Below, piece after piece: positions 1 through 13,700 of a stretch of 64,000 nucleotides of DNA. How positions within the stretch are numbered: position 1 is the stretch's first letter; every line of letters starts with the position of its first letter. This stretch comes from Dromaius novaehollandiae. Its lineage: Eukaryota > Chordata > Aves > Casuariiformes > Dromaiidae. Below the pieces are notes generated by a model. The model made no database searches. It was not told the DNA's origin and worked only from the letters and a program-made list of their open reading frames with translations. Made by a program: the position numbers and the translations under genes. The stretch covers positions 39,320,563 through 39,384,562 of the forward strand of contig NC_088100.1 of NCBI RefSeq assembly GCF_036370855.1, read 5' to 3'.

Positions 1-1658
1 TCATCCCATAGCAGCTTAGCCTCCTCAAGAGGCATTGGTGAAGGAACCTTGCTGAAAGGTTTTTGGATATTGAAGTAGGACATAGCAGCCGAATCTCCCT
101 CATCCATGTTCTTCAAAGAACTAATATGAAGGTGCATGTCTGTAATCACTAAATATATTAAACAAAATATTGAAGTATTTCTTTAAAAAACTGAGTTCAG
201 TTCACACATGATTCTCTTTCAAGCAATCAGCTCTGCTGTGCCAGTTCAGCTGACGGAAGACAATAACACATATTAGGGCTTGGCAATATCCTTTCTGCAA
301 ACCTGAACAGCATTGTGAGGTTGCCCATTGTATTAGGCCTGACTTTTTTCACTCCAGATTTTGATTTTGTGTAAGGCAATTGACAGCACAACTGATTCAA
401 GGCCAAGAAGTGTGTGGTTTGATTATTTGAATGATACCTCCTGGCAAATAGTCATCTTTTCTGCTTGTTATTTTGGCCATAAAACACACCCTGCACAAAA
501 ATTCTCATTGAAGTCTGCTTTGAAAAACACATACCATTTTATAAACATGTACAAGGCTAAAACATTGTTGAAATGTATATCCACTTAGAAAGTTAAGAAG
601 GGAGATTCAGCTTGATATTATTTGAAATGAGGGAAACACTGAAGTATGAATATCGGGAGTTTTAATCAAAATCTCATTGGGACTTCAATTTGGGATTGAA
701 GCTGTACAAAATATTTGCATCTGAAGCAAAATTCACAAATATTTAGATTTTCATCAGTTCTGCTTGGATGCAAAACTGTCAGACACTGCAGTTTTGGCAA
801 TCAAAAATTGCTTTTCCTAAATGTTAGCTGTGTTTCCCACCCATTGGAAAAATTGCAGAAGACCCGGGAGGCTTCTAGCTCATATAAAGTCAAGCGCCAA
901 AGAAAAGAACTTCTCCAGGGGTTCCTTGTTTCTTCTCCGGGGTAGTCTGTCACCTCCAAACCTATGTTTCATTTTCTCAGAGGATTAATTCCTTCTGGCA
1001 GCTTTCCATGATCCTGCCTTGGAACACGGATATCAACTGCAATTCCTAGCAGCCACGGATGCTGCAGTCTTATAACTTTGTTTAAACAACTGCTTAGATT
1101 AAAAATATATATATATTAGCACAATATGAGGCACGATTGTCTTTCCATGAAAGGACTTTAAAATGTCTCTGCTCACAAAGGATTATTTTCCCCAGAACAC
1201 AGGGGAGGGAACTGATGTCAGGTGTAAAATTTCAGTACATATATTTATTTTTCCAGAATCTTTATGAGGAAAATGTCCGTGCTGTGTAATATTTTCAGAG
1301 ATGCAAGAACCTAATTCCTAATGTTGAATGTTTTGAATCCTTATTGCATGACAGATACTTACTCATTCTCCCCTCTTAACTTTTCTCACATGTAAGATCT
1401 GTCAGCAAAGTCATCAACTTTTATGTAGTTTTATTAAGACATCTTTTTAAATAAAAACAAATTGTTTGCATGACACCAGTGAAGAGCGCTAAGCTATTAA
1501 CAGGGGAAAAACTATTAGTTTTTCCTCTTTCTTTTTTTCTTCTTTCTAAGACCTACTTTATTTATACCTACTTTATGTTCCTAGATATCTATAAAGTGCG
1601 TCCCACTTACAAAAATGTTTATGAATTAATTTGTTATTCAGAGGTGATCCCTTCAGCA

Positions 1659-1704
1659 AATGATCATGTATGTCATGCATATAATGATCACGTATGTCAG
1701 GCAC
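1659..1704 (+). repeat. Two 22-bp near-identical direct repeats
   Basis: AATGATCATGTATGTCATGC begins at 1659 and AATGATCACGTATGTCAGGC at 1683, differing at two positions over that length, 24 bp apart. Each unit holds a TGATCA-like palindrome core. Function unknown. Confidence 0.7.
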
Positions 1705-2490
1705 ACGCTTTCTTCAAATTAACTGCATGCTATGACTACTGTTACAAAACTTTTTACTCTTCGTTCACACTTTGTGCTATGTGACTGACTAAAATACGGA
1801 GCATTCCTGTCTCCTCTCTGAGGAGATGATTCCTGAAACTGCAAAGTTGTTTCCAAGATGCTTATTCAGGAGCTTTGTGTAACTGTATGTGTATTAACAC
1901 CACTTCCTTTTCTGAAAAGCCTTCTCGTTGGCACAAATGCACTCACATAAGGGAAGAGAAAGGGAGCAGAACCTAACAACATTGACACTTTTATTTAAAA
2001 AGTGCTCCTGGCTGCTGTGTGTATGAACTCTTTCATGCCCACCTCTCCCCCACAAGGATGCTGAAAGAATAAACAAGTCAGATTGGGCAGCGGAGGAAAC
2101 ATGAAGACGCAAACATAGAGGTCTTTCCCATATACTGCAGATCAAGGCAAATCAGAAGTTGTTTTACTGAATTTAGCAAGGTTACATTCTTGCCAATAAA
2201 AGGAAATTACTTCTTTTTCCTTTTTCGTATTTCTGAGGAGTTACTAGAATAATGTGATGTATCTATAATGGAAATCAAACCTTACTCCCACAGCCTTGTA
2301 TTTTAACTACAGGACCATCATTCCTGCTAAAAATAAATTGACCCTGGCTTGAGCAAAGTACTGGACTGAGTTTTGTGTTAGCAATGAAATCTTATAGCCA
2401 GTCAAGTTTTAAGTTTCATTTTGAACCTTTCATTCTGTTCTAACTTCATAATTCTTTGAAAACCTAATGCTGAAATATTTTTCCTTATCA

Positions 2491-2545
2491 GTGTATGTGT
2501 CCATGTATGTATGTGTGTGTATATATATATATGTGTGCACATATA
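2491..2545. repeat. (TG)n/(TA)n microsatellite
   Basis: Alternating purine-pyrimidine tract made of ATGT, GT and AT units. It explains the Tyr/Val/Cys-rich open frames on both strands here. Confidence 0.85.
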
Positions 2546-5500
2546 AAATAATAAAAAGTTATATATGTAAACATAATATATATAATAGGAATTCAAGATT
2601 GTGTGGATATTGGTATGAAATAGAAATGACTACATTACTCACGGCTGATAAAACCATGGATGCTTTTCTTGAATGAGTGCAAATATAATATTTCAGCCAA
2701 GTAAAGTTTGAATGAGATTAAGAACTTTATAATTAGATGTAAAAGTGGGAGTTGCAACTGGAATTTTCCTTTCAGCCCTAGCTATAACAGACACAACTGT
2801 TATAATGTGTTTACCTCAATATAGATACATAAATATACAGACAAGGCTCTTTTACTGCTAGTAAGTTACATCAAGTGAGATTGCAACTTTACAGTTTGTC
2901 TTAACTACTGTAATGTTGACAACACAATTTTGTGTTAATAGAGAGAGTGCATAGCTCAATTTAAAAAAAAAAAATGCAAGAAAGAGAGGGAGAGGCTGAA
3001 ATTATGGCCCTCTTCTGCTCTCAGGTTTGTAAAAAGCCTGAGTACCAGCAAGAGTCAAGGGCAGTTTTTAAGAACTAAAATAGTAAAATCATTTATCAGT
3101 ATTATTTTCCAGGGACATCCCTGAAGAATTAGCCCTCAGATGATGTACAAGAAATTAAGGTTTGAAATTTCTGAAGAGACAGTAACGCAGGTCAAACATC
3201 AAGAGTGAAACGTTTCAGAGTGTCACTTCAGGAAGAGAAGCAGAAAGGGCTCATGCTCAGTTCAGCCAAGCGTAGAGGACCTGTTGCTCCAGGCACAAGT
3301 ATAAATGTCGCTCTATCAAATAGATACTACTTTGCAAAGCAGTGATAGAGGAGCACTTTTTATGAAGGAACCACCTGAGGGCTGAAAAGAGCAAAACTTG
3401 GAAAAAGGATAAGTTGTTACAGTGAGCAAGTGCTCCCATGAGTAGAACGTGATGCTTATGCATATCCAAAGAGGTCCATAGGAAGTCAGAACGATTAGCA
3501 CAGTGATTTTAGGTAAGATTCATCTCACCTAATTACAGACTTCTACATGTTACATTTGAGTTAGGCCTCCTAGGCTCCCTTTGTATTTCTTGCAGAGTTA
3601 GGGGTTCTGTAGAAAGTAATTCATCTGACCTAATTCAAACCTTCTTTGAGACAAGATGAGGAATGGAAACCTAGAAGTTCCCATTTCCTTCTATGGGAAA
3701 CTAATATAAAACAGTAACTAGGCAACTAGTTCATATGTAGGTATCCATAAAGAACATGTATAAAGTTTGTGTATTGGCACAGACCTCAGCCTTTAACAAA
3801 TGCAGGCTCTTCAATTCATGGTTCCCAGGCTGCCTTCTTCGTAGAAGTTCTGTTGGACAAAATGACACGGCCCTAGCAACTCCTGCAGCATCGTAAATTC
3901 ACATTTCGCTCTGCCTCAACATTGCTCCATTCCCATGTCTGCCTTCCCCACCTGGATTCTGCGCTCAGGTACCCTAGGAGGTACCTGATACCACCTCTAC
4001 ACTGGTAACAATGCTGGTGCAGCTGAACCCTCACCTCGGTTGTTCAGAGGATCGCTTTCCTGTGTCATTCCCATCACCAGTCTAGGGACCTTGGTTAACC
4101 AGAATGGACATGAACAGGAGCAGCAGTGGTTTCTGCTTCAGTTTTGCGGGAGAAAATTACACCCTTCTGCCTCTACTTTTCACTTGTGCTTGCCTCTTAC
4201 TTTGATTCTTAATTACACATGAGATCCTGGATAAATGTTTTTGAATTTTGTATCTGAACTTTTTGCTAGTATCACGATAGACAATCACATCCTTATGAAA
4301 ACTGCAACGTGGGTCCAATTGATTGTTTTTTAAACATCACTATCTTGAGGTTTCAAATTATTTTTCTTTAGCAATGTTAATCATCAAAATAAAAAACCTC
4401 TATGGTCACTGAAGCCTAATTGTTTGCAAATATTGTAAAACACCACTAGTTAGAAAACTGTCTTTTAGCAGTTTTTAAAAGTCCTTTGTTTCCTTTTTTT
4501 CCACTTTTTATTTGTGGCAGAAGGTGTATGGAAGTAATGAACAGCACTAAAAAAACATAAAGTAGCAAGCCTGACAGTTTTTTGGGCAAGTTTCAGCTCA
4601 ATGGGATTTCAAGTGGCCAAGATTTAGAAACCCTCCCAAATCATGGCTGGCAGGGGAGAGTCAAAACAGCCAGTATCTGCTGAAATGCATTCAGTTTCTC
4701 AAGACCTGGATGTTTCACGCTGCAAAAGACTGAAAAGTGCGGAGCCATGCAAAAATTTTCCATTTCACCTCACTAGGATAAGACAGCACTGCTGCCAGCT
4801 AGTTTGACTATAATAATACACCACATCAAATATACTTTTTTAATATGAAACTCCTTTAACACAACTTGATCTTAACACCTGGTGCATAGAAACAGAAAAC
4901 CTGAGAACAACAAGATCTTAAGAACATGTGGACAAAATCTGCTCATGTGCTGGAATTTTAATTATGCTTGCCCTGACCCTTTTCCCATGTTCTATAAAAC
5001 AGACCAACAGTATAGAGGAAAAAAAAACTCAGTAGCACCACCTCAGCTAAACCAGATGAGTGCAGTGCCTAGGATATTATTACCAAATAAAAAAACGAAA
5101 CAAAAATATACTGGAAATGAATAAGGAAGCTGAAGCTGATACTTTTAATAATAGTGTAAAGAGCTGTCACATAGTTCCTCTTAATAGTTTCAAGGACACC
5201 TTCCTCTGGCTTTTAAGCTGGGTCACAGGCAGTGTTACGTGCTTTTATGGAGTTAGAACTTTTCTCATCCCATCCTCCATGGAGGAGGCAAGCGAGGTGA
5301 AATGGATTACAGGGATTATGGATGCCTGTGATTGAATGCACCACTGAACTGGGAAAAGCAGCCTCTGAGGTGATGGATTCCAGCCTCAAAATTCAGAACT
5401 GAAAACAGCCTAGGTAGAATTATTCCATGTACAGCTTGAATAAGAAAGTAAATGTCAGGCATAGCCAGAGCCCTGCAGACCGCCAGGGCACCTCCCCTGG

Positions 5501-8500
5501 CATGAGCACTATGCGGGGAACCCTGCTAGCAACATGCCAAGGAGGGGTTGGTGTCACTTTTTTTTAATGGGGAGCTTGCACTGCAGGCAAAATGGCATCA
5601 CATTGCAAATTCTCAGAGGGGCCAGCTGAAGTTGCCAAAGTGAAGGTAGCTTAGTGCTTTTCCTTAGCGCTCAAGCACTTTAATTGTTAAAACTTAAGGT
5701 TCTGATACCCATACTATCTTCTGTTGGCAATACTTCTTCTCAAAACTCATTAAGACAAGTGGACATACTATTCTCTCTTGTACTATCTCTTGTTCTCCTG
5801 AACAAGATTATACAGAGCGCATGTAGGAATATGAAAATCAATAACCAAACAAACAGAAGAGACATAGGGAAGGCTTATTTTCTATGCTGCTAACACCTGA
5901 AGTAGTCAGAATGAGATGCTTAACAGGTGATGGATTACCTGCTCTGAGCCTCCAAACAGCAAGCAAGGAGGAAGGTCAGCTGCACACCTGTGCTGGGACA
6001 CCCCGACCCAGGACAAAATTATCCATAACACCCAGTGCCCACTGCTGGGAGGCAGTCTGGGAGTGGCTGTAGGCTACCCAGGGACAACCTCAGCCTCTTC
6101 CACAGGAACAGGCTATTGCAGACCACTGTAATGACAATTTGCTCCCAGAGAGATTCTACTAAAATATCCAGGTTACCTCTGTTCCCTACCCTATGTCAGC
6201 AGGAGCAAGGCAACACCTCATGGCCCTGATCTTTCCGGACAGTCATTACCTGCCGTTATCACTTCACTCACTCAGAGCATGAATTTGCAGCTGCTCCGTA
6301 ATTAACATAAAGCCTGGGCAGAGGAAGGAAGCTGAAGTGGCAGAGACTATGACAGATGTTGTGAAAATGTCGACTTATTCATAACAGAAAGTCAGGACAA
6401 ATCTTTTGAAAGCTTTTTTTCTCCCGCCCCCCCTTTTTTTTAATGTGCAGACTTCAAAGCAATGAATTGTGGCATCTGTAGCAGCTACCAAACTGTGCCA
6501 GCTGAAGCCAGTGGAGCACAGTCTACAGTGATAGAATGCAAGTCATGCAATTATTTGAGTTTGCAGTCCTGGTTTTTGAAACAACATATGGTCTGCAGCA
6601 AGGAAGCCAGGATATTTTAAAAGAGCTCCTACAGGGTTTCAAACTTTGATTTTACAGAGGTGTGGGAAAAGAAGCAGACTCCATTCAGGCTCTGATATTT
6701 AAATACATGTGTTGTCGTTTTGCTTATTGAAGAGAGCTGTGCTGTGCTTTTACATATGTACAGTGCATTCTGGGTTTCTAAAGAGCAGATGGTAACATAT
6801 AGGTATTTCACACACTTCCTGCCTTTTGTTGACATTTTGGGGAAACAGTGCAGTACTGGACTCTTAGTGAAAGGGAAGTGGTCTGAACACCTTTAAAAAG
6901 GTCTAATGTATAAAGGTGAGAAAATTTCTGTTAATTTTAGCAATGAAACTGTTCAGCATCGTATTTTCAGTTACTGATTCTTTTATCCTGAAACGCTGTT
7001 GTTAACGTAAAGTGGGGATCTGCCCATCAGGACCTGTGGGCATAGAGCCCTATGACAAAACGGTATGAACTACCGGGCTTGAAACATCTGCCTATCAGGT
7101 CAAAATGGGAGATGAGGACCTGTGCTATGTCCTTATCTGTGCACTCTATGCTGAGAGCTGCCAGACAAAGATGACACAAGCCTAGCACAGTTGTGATACT
7201 GTGAGTTCTGATTTATGTGTATCCATGTATCGTACATGCAGATATCCCTTCAGTCTACTCATTCCCTCTTGACAGTGAAGGCTTCTTGCTCAGTGCAAAC
7301 TCTATCTTTTAAAAGATCTGGGCCTTCAGATGAGGCTTTGGTGTCAGTGCCTGTCTCCAGGCCAACTGTCCTTCTCAGGTTGGATAGATATGGTCCCTTT
7401 AATGAAAAGAAATACACTAGCTGCTCCGTTCCTTTTTCTTACAGCTAGCTACCTACATCCCTTCAAAAGCCCTTATCACGGTTGGATGTTGAAAAGCTAA
7501 ACCTGAACATTTAGCAAGAGTTACTGAAAGCAAAAAAAATCAACTCCAGGTACAACTGCAGCCATGGTATGGGAGGTTTTTGGTTTCAAATGATCATTGG
7601 ATGAAATATAACTTGGTTTCCAATTTTTTACTGGCCATTTTTTAAATCTGATTTCTTCGAGATATACCTCTCAGGACTAAGCTCCCAGGAAACATGGGAC
7701 ACCTTTCCTAGCGTTCAGCACCAGAAAGTATCCCTGTCACAGCAGATTTGAACCTACACCTGACACAAATCAGAGCTCTGACCAGTAATTCCTGCAACAA
7801 GTCCAAATTGTTTGGCTGAGCTGCAGCTGTAGCAAAGCCCTTTGACCTCAAATACTACAAATATATTAAACCTATTCTGAAAAGTTGAGTGGTTTAGCCT
7901 CAAAGTATGAGATCATAAGTGTATATTCTTCATGAAGAGAAAAGAAACATCAGTCAGTTCAGAATACTGGTTTTGTTCCCATCAACAGCTATGTGCTGAT
8001 GCTTTATGGAACTGCCCATGCTCTTTATCCCAAGCTTGTGTGGACTTTGACCAAATCTCCCTACTTGCTACTCTACAGTCTCCAGGATAAGACAGACCGT
8101 CTCCTGCTACAGCTGTCTAAACCCTCCCTTAAACGCTTTCCAATTAGGCAGAGTCATCTTCTGTGAAGTTTCAGCAATCCTCTCCTCCAGGCCCACGCTT
8201 TGAGTAACCCAGAAACAGAGCCACGCAGGTGTGGGTGAGCAAGCAGAGCAGTTTTCTCCATAGCCCTTCTTTGGAGAGGCTGAGAGGGCCTGACCCCTTT
8301 GCGTGCTGTCATGTCCTTACTCAGAGATGTGGACATAGCCACAACTTTTCCTCTGGGCTCCCTGCAATCTACTCACATGGGAAGGCTGAAGGAATTAAAT
8401 GCACATGACTTGGTTACAAGATTACTGAGGAAGGCTATGACAATGCTTTATAATATCAGAAGAACATAAAATTCTAGGAAATAGTGGAATTCTTTAGGCT

Positions 8501-9764
8501 CATAGAAAATGTATAACTAGCAATAATGGAATGGGAAATACCTAAGTACACAATGCAGGAGTGGTTCCCAAAGTGAAGATCTGCAGCTTGTGAAATCATC
8601 CCTAAAAGGAAAGTTCTCAGCAGTAAGGTCTCATCTGTAAAGTAGGCAGAGCATGTTATTAGCTACATAGAAATGAGTTCAATTTAATTTTGCTTAGGCC
8701 TTAAGGAACCTCTAATGCACACAAGGTTTGTACAGAATTGACAGGCATTTGCAAGGAATCACTGCATTTTGAATTGTGCCCCCATTCTAACAACTTCAGA
8801 TCTGCTTCTGCAATATTGAAGTATTAACTCATACTCCTACGTAAGAAGCTTTCTTAACTAAAACACTGGTATGTTAGATGTATTTGATACATCTCATTCT
8901 CTGCAAACTGCTGTAGAGAAGAAATGGAATATTACACACTCAAAAGCTGTTTGAGTTAAAGTAAGTTTTAAACCACATGTGACAGCTGAATCTGGTCTGA
9001 AGGCTGCTCTACTCATGCTTATGAAATAGGAACTAAAGCTTTCAATTCTTCAGACCATGGGAAGATATGTAGAGGATTCATTTATGATTGATTTTTTTTT
9101 ATGCAGCTGACAGTGGTCGAAGTGGAACCTGCTTCACCAGTCATGATGTGTTTAAGGATTTTCATCTCCCCTATTTGCTCATGCATGCAGACAATCTACA
9201 CGTAGCAGATCTTTTGCTTTTACACACTCGCAAGTAGTAAAAAAGCCAACAACTACAGCAAGAAAAAACAGCTAAAACACAGTCCTTCTAGATGCAAACT
9301 TGGTGTGCAGAAGCACACATGTAGTAGTGGAAATCAACCCCTCATGGCTCCTTTCAACTTTCTTTGAAGTCAGTAGCAAAATTCCCATTGAGTTCAATAA
9401 GAGCAAGAGGAGGCCCTTGATCTAGTAAAAAGTCCTTATGAGGTTTTATAAGTTCTTTATACAAAACTTTATTCCATTTGTTTATGAAATATATTTTGAC
9501 CCTATATCCACCCACAAGACTTTGTAGCTGATTGAGAATAATGTGAGACCTCCAGTCTGCCCAGTCAATTACTGTCTTTCAAAGCACTGGTTATATAGAT
9601 GTAGGAGGATTCCAGGATACCAGAATACGTTTTGTATGCTGCTTTTTCAAAGAGTCACTGAAGAGAGGATGGCAGCTCAAGTAAGTTGCATCCAGCTATT
9701 CAGGAGCAGGTTAGGTCAGGCCATTTCTGGCTCCTGATCCATCATCCCTCATGACAATGGACAG

Positions 9765-10545
9765 ATGCCAAATGTCTCTGCTAATTCTGCTCAGTCCTGT
9801 GGTAGCCTTGGACACAGCTGATCACAAGGGATTAATACCAAGACAGGAGAACCTGGCATGAGGCAATGGAATTGCATTAGAGCAGTTCTGTTTCACTCCT
9901 TTCTGATCAAGACCAGAGAGTGGTGATGGGCAGCTATTCCCTCTGCTCGAGGGCACTCAGCTGTGAATTCCCTAAGGGTTTGCTCATGTTGCTTCAGCTG
10001 TTCTACATTTATATGAAGTCTCTGGAAATTTGTGAGACAATTTGGGAAAATTATTACACTCAGTACTTTGTCTCCTTTCCAACTGACTCACACACCATGG
10101 TGACTGAGCTTAACCAGTACTGACAGGAGTCATGTTTTAGGCAAGAGCCAGCTGGCTGAAAGTCTACCCAGAAAAAATAGAGAAAATGGTGATCAGCAAA
10201 TATAAATAATGGTAGACCTGGCAGCTGCAGGAACTCTTCTATCAGCTGAGGCCATATGATAGGCTGATGCCAAGGTGGCCCAGAACCGTAGGAACTTATA
10301 GTACAAACCATTTGTTCAGATTGTATCACTAGCTGCAAGAACCATTCAGCCTCGACTAGCAGAGAAGCTATCTTCCCTTCCCTCAGATCTCAACATGGTG
10401 ATTTACATCTCTGTTATGTCTCAGTTTTATGGCATCCAGGTCACACTTTGGGCCAATTAGGAGAAACTCCAAAACTTCCAGGCAATTCCGTAAAGCTGCT
10501 GTTCACACCCTGGATAGCCTGCCCTAGAGGAAGGATCCCTATTCT
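9765..10545 (+). mobile_element. Ancient L3/CR1-type LINE reverse transcriptase fossil
   Basis: Conceptual pieces in shifting frames follow non-LTR reverse transcriptase order. First LILLSPVVALDTADH resembles the DLSAAFDTVDH block. Then FPKG and FYIYMKSLE resemble the FNIYMKPL block, followed by YTQYFVSFPTDSHTMVTELN (the YADDTQLY region, where the catalytic pair is not kept). Next WLKVYPEKIEKMVIS resembles WLKLNPDKTEV, and EKLQNF resembles QKLQ.VQN. Frames are broken by stops and shifts, so it is dead. The pattern is that of the CR1/L3 clade known from amniotes; the subfamily is uncertain. Confidence 0.7.
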
Positions 10546-10671
10546 GCAGAAGAACCAGGGGACTGAAAGATGCAATCCCAAATCAAGTCAATTCAGCCTG
10601 GACTATGCAACCCTGCACCTCAGCCCTAAAAAACATCCCTGCTCACACTCTTACCCACTAAAGCACTCTTA

Positions 10672-10785
10672 TCCTGCTAAAGCAGGGTCACCTAGAGCAG
10701 GTTGCCCAGGACCCTATCCAGATGGCTAGTGAATGTCTCCAAGGATGGGGACTCTACAACCTCTCTCAGCAACCTGTTCTGTATT
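10672..10785 (-). mobile_element. Short CR1 LINE fragment, antisense
   Basis: The plus strand reads AAGCAGGGTCACCTAGAGCA, then 'ggttgcccagga', 'tctccaaggatgggga' and 'caacctctctcagcaacctg'. This is the reverse complement of the CR1 3' coding end (NRLPxEVVxSLSLEIF...). It is degraded and lies next to the L3-like fossil, but in the opposite direction. Confidence 0.75.
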
Positions 10786-13700
10786 TTAGGCTTGAAAATA
10801 TGAGCTTTATCCACCTGATGGGAATCTCACCACACAATGTACAGCAGGATAGAGACCAGTAAGGAATGTCTGGTTTAGGGCTGATTCAAGTACACCAAGT
10901 TGGATGTTTCATGGTTTAAAATATTTATAGGAAGACAAATTTTCTTGGATCTTTGAAAACCTTCCCATTAAATTGTACCCAAATACTGAACAATCTATTA
11001 CTAGAACACAGATAATATTTTGTTAGACATTGAAATCTTTTGACTATCTGGAACAAAGGCAAACTTTTTGTGGAAAAGTACACATTAGTAGGCTGGATTC
11101 ATTAAATGCTAGTAATTTTAGCTCAGGTTAAAACATCTACGCCCTTAATGGGATCAAGGGCACAGTATTAATCAACAAAGAAAGTTTCTAATCAAATTTG
11201 GCCTTGGGAAATTCTCTTATATATTCTTTCTGGGTGATGTTATTGTTTTTAGGGAGCTTATCTGCTATCTCACTGGGAACAACTATCCACTTTAATAAAG
11301 TGCCTAAAATATTGTAATAAACACACAGCTTATATCAATAGCATTATATTTCCCCACATAGTATTTGTGTGTGGTTTAATTAGATGGAAGGATTACAGGA
11401 AAAGTTTGTGTCATAATGATTCTTTAAAGTGAAACCACAGATCAAAGTTCATAGCTGCCAAATATACAACTTTCAAAACAAGCTCAAGTGCTGCTATTAA
11501 TCATGGCTGTTGGGGGATTTGATGACAAAGATTAAACTGCTGTAAAGGATACTGCTGTGCATCAGATTCTTGCAACTGTCATCAAATACTCTGCCAACTA
11601 TTAACAGATCAGAAGAGTTGTCCAGCATTTACCATGGGTGGCTCTGTCACTGCAGTTGGTGAAGTAGTATACGCCATGGTGTCAACCAATGACACTCTCA
11701 CAGATAGACATTGTAGGCTGTTATTTTTTACAGCTTGGCTGAAATCTTAAGGTCTGTCTGCAGAATAAACAAGAGAGGGAAACTGCAGGACCTCAGCCTC
11801 ACAGCACCGTATCCTCCCAGGAACATCCGTTGTGCAAACTAGTTCACTCTATTTGCAACATGGAGTACCTTCCCTCTTGCTTACTGCATGTTAAGAGTGC
11901 CCACCTGTGGAGCTGAGGTGTTGTAAATCCACTTCCTAGTTTATTTCACAGCAACCACTCTGTATAGGTAAGCCCTCAGAGAGTGCCTCAAGGACCTGAT
12001 TTCATCCCACTTGCAATTACGCCAACTCTCTCTCCTTCCACACAGGATCATGTAATACCCCCGTGTGAAGCCTCAGCAATCACTTGCGGAGAAATATAAT
12101 ACGAAGGAAGTATTTAAAGCACGTTTTGCAGCACTGGAGCCAACAACCTGTGACCTATCAGCCAGTGCTCTGTGGTGGGTCACCAATGCCCTCAGACGCC
12201 ATGTAGAGAATTGTTAACCTGGAGACCTGCAATATGCTGCTGTTGCTGCTCATAGGGAACAGTGCACTTGAGAAATAGCCTTTCCGAGATTCAACTTCGC
12301 GGACTATGAAACTGGTATCAGAGTTTTGCACTGAGCTGTCCGTGAAACAGATGTGAATGACAGTGTAATGCAACAAGCAACTGGAAATTCAAAACCACAG
12401 ATTTGACTGCAGTCTTCAAAGTTTAGGGAAGTTACAGATCTGAATCCAAACTTCACAGCTGTGGTCAGCTATAAAACAAACTTATCTATATAAGGGGTTG
12501 AAACCAAACTATACTCGAATATTCTTCATCTCTGGGAAAGTTTGGAGACACATCTGGCTGGGAATTTTTGAGCATCATCTCATCTTTACTAATAGTATCT
12601 TTCAAAAAAAAAAAAATCAGAATGTTAAAGACTTAAAAATAGCACACATTCAACCCTGGATTACTGTAAGTAGTTCAGCCTTTTAACTTACCAAGCCAAG
12701 GCCTTACTTCTATCCAACATGTCATAAGTTAAAGGTATCTACATGGGCTACTTCTCTCCTTAATGTTGTAACTCCTTTCTCTGCAGAATGCAAGGATGTG
12801 ACACCAAATAGACCATTTTTTAGACATTTGTGGTGGTATATTGCCAAATCTAAAACTTCTTTGTTTATACACTAACTTGTTTTCAGAGGCTCCCCTCTCC
12901 CCACGAAATTAATTCCTACAGGGCTGAAAAATTGAATATTAAAGCTCCCAGACATTCATTCCTCTTCCCTTCCTGAAATGCTGAGGAAATTAATGTGTCC
13001 TTTTCAGTTACAGCAAAGTGAAATGAATGCTTGCTTAGATTAATTGCTTTTATGTTCATTAGAAGATGTTACTTAATTACCATCAAAAGGATGACTGGAT
13101 TGCGTGGGCTTGGCATGTCCCTGAGAACTAGTCTCTTAACATAGTTTTGAGGTCTGTTTAACACTTGTGAAGCTACACTTGTGCTGTTATTAGAGCCACA
13201 TAAATGGCATGTGCTCACATATCTTTGTGTGGCAGGTAACTCACTCTGTACATCATTTAAACAAGCTGTTTATCATATACACATACACACACACACATAC
13301 ATGCACACACAAACCTACCAAATAATTATCTACTTGACGATATACCAAAGGGTCTTTGCAGCTGTCTCTAGAAACATTCGTGTCTATATTGTACTTCAAA
13401 GAATACAAAGACTTTTGGGGAGCATTTCCATGAATTGGGACCCATTGTTCTGGCTTTCTGGTTTCTGCCATCTTATATAAAATATAAGACATATTTATAT
13501 ATATAAAAGTGCCATCTGGTTTTCTTCTTACTGAGAACTATATGCTAAGCAGAGTAACCAGGAAAGGGTGGGGAGGTGTTTTCCTTTGGGTTAGTGAAAA
13601 GTATTGCCCGAGGAATGGAAACACTGCTTTGACTGTGATATAGCCTCTATTTTTATTACTTTTCTCTGTAAAACACAATAAAAACATTGTGGGAAATATA

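Larger units (their letters stand above)
1..9764. other. Non-coding DNA downstream of TBX18, left part
   Basis: AT-rich, with no open frame above 104 codons and no recognisable protein family. It contains a (TG/TA)n microsatellite near 2491-2545, a short diverged direct repeat at 1659-1704, homopolymer runs and, near 9360-9420, a stretch like the ancient amniote repeat with 'cccattgagttcaat'. I see no RNA gene. Confidence 0.6.

Noticed and set aside
2402-2676. Tyr/Ile/Cys-rich frames on both strands.
   Set aside because: They translate the TG/TA microsatellite.
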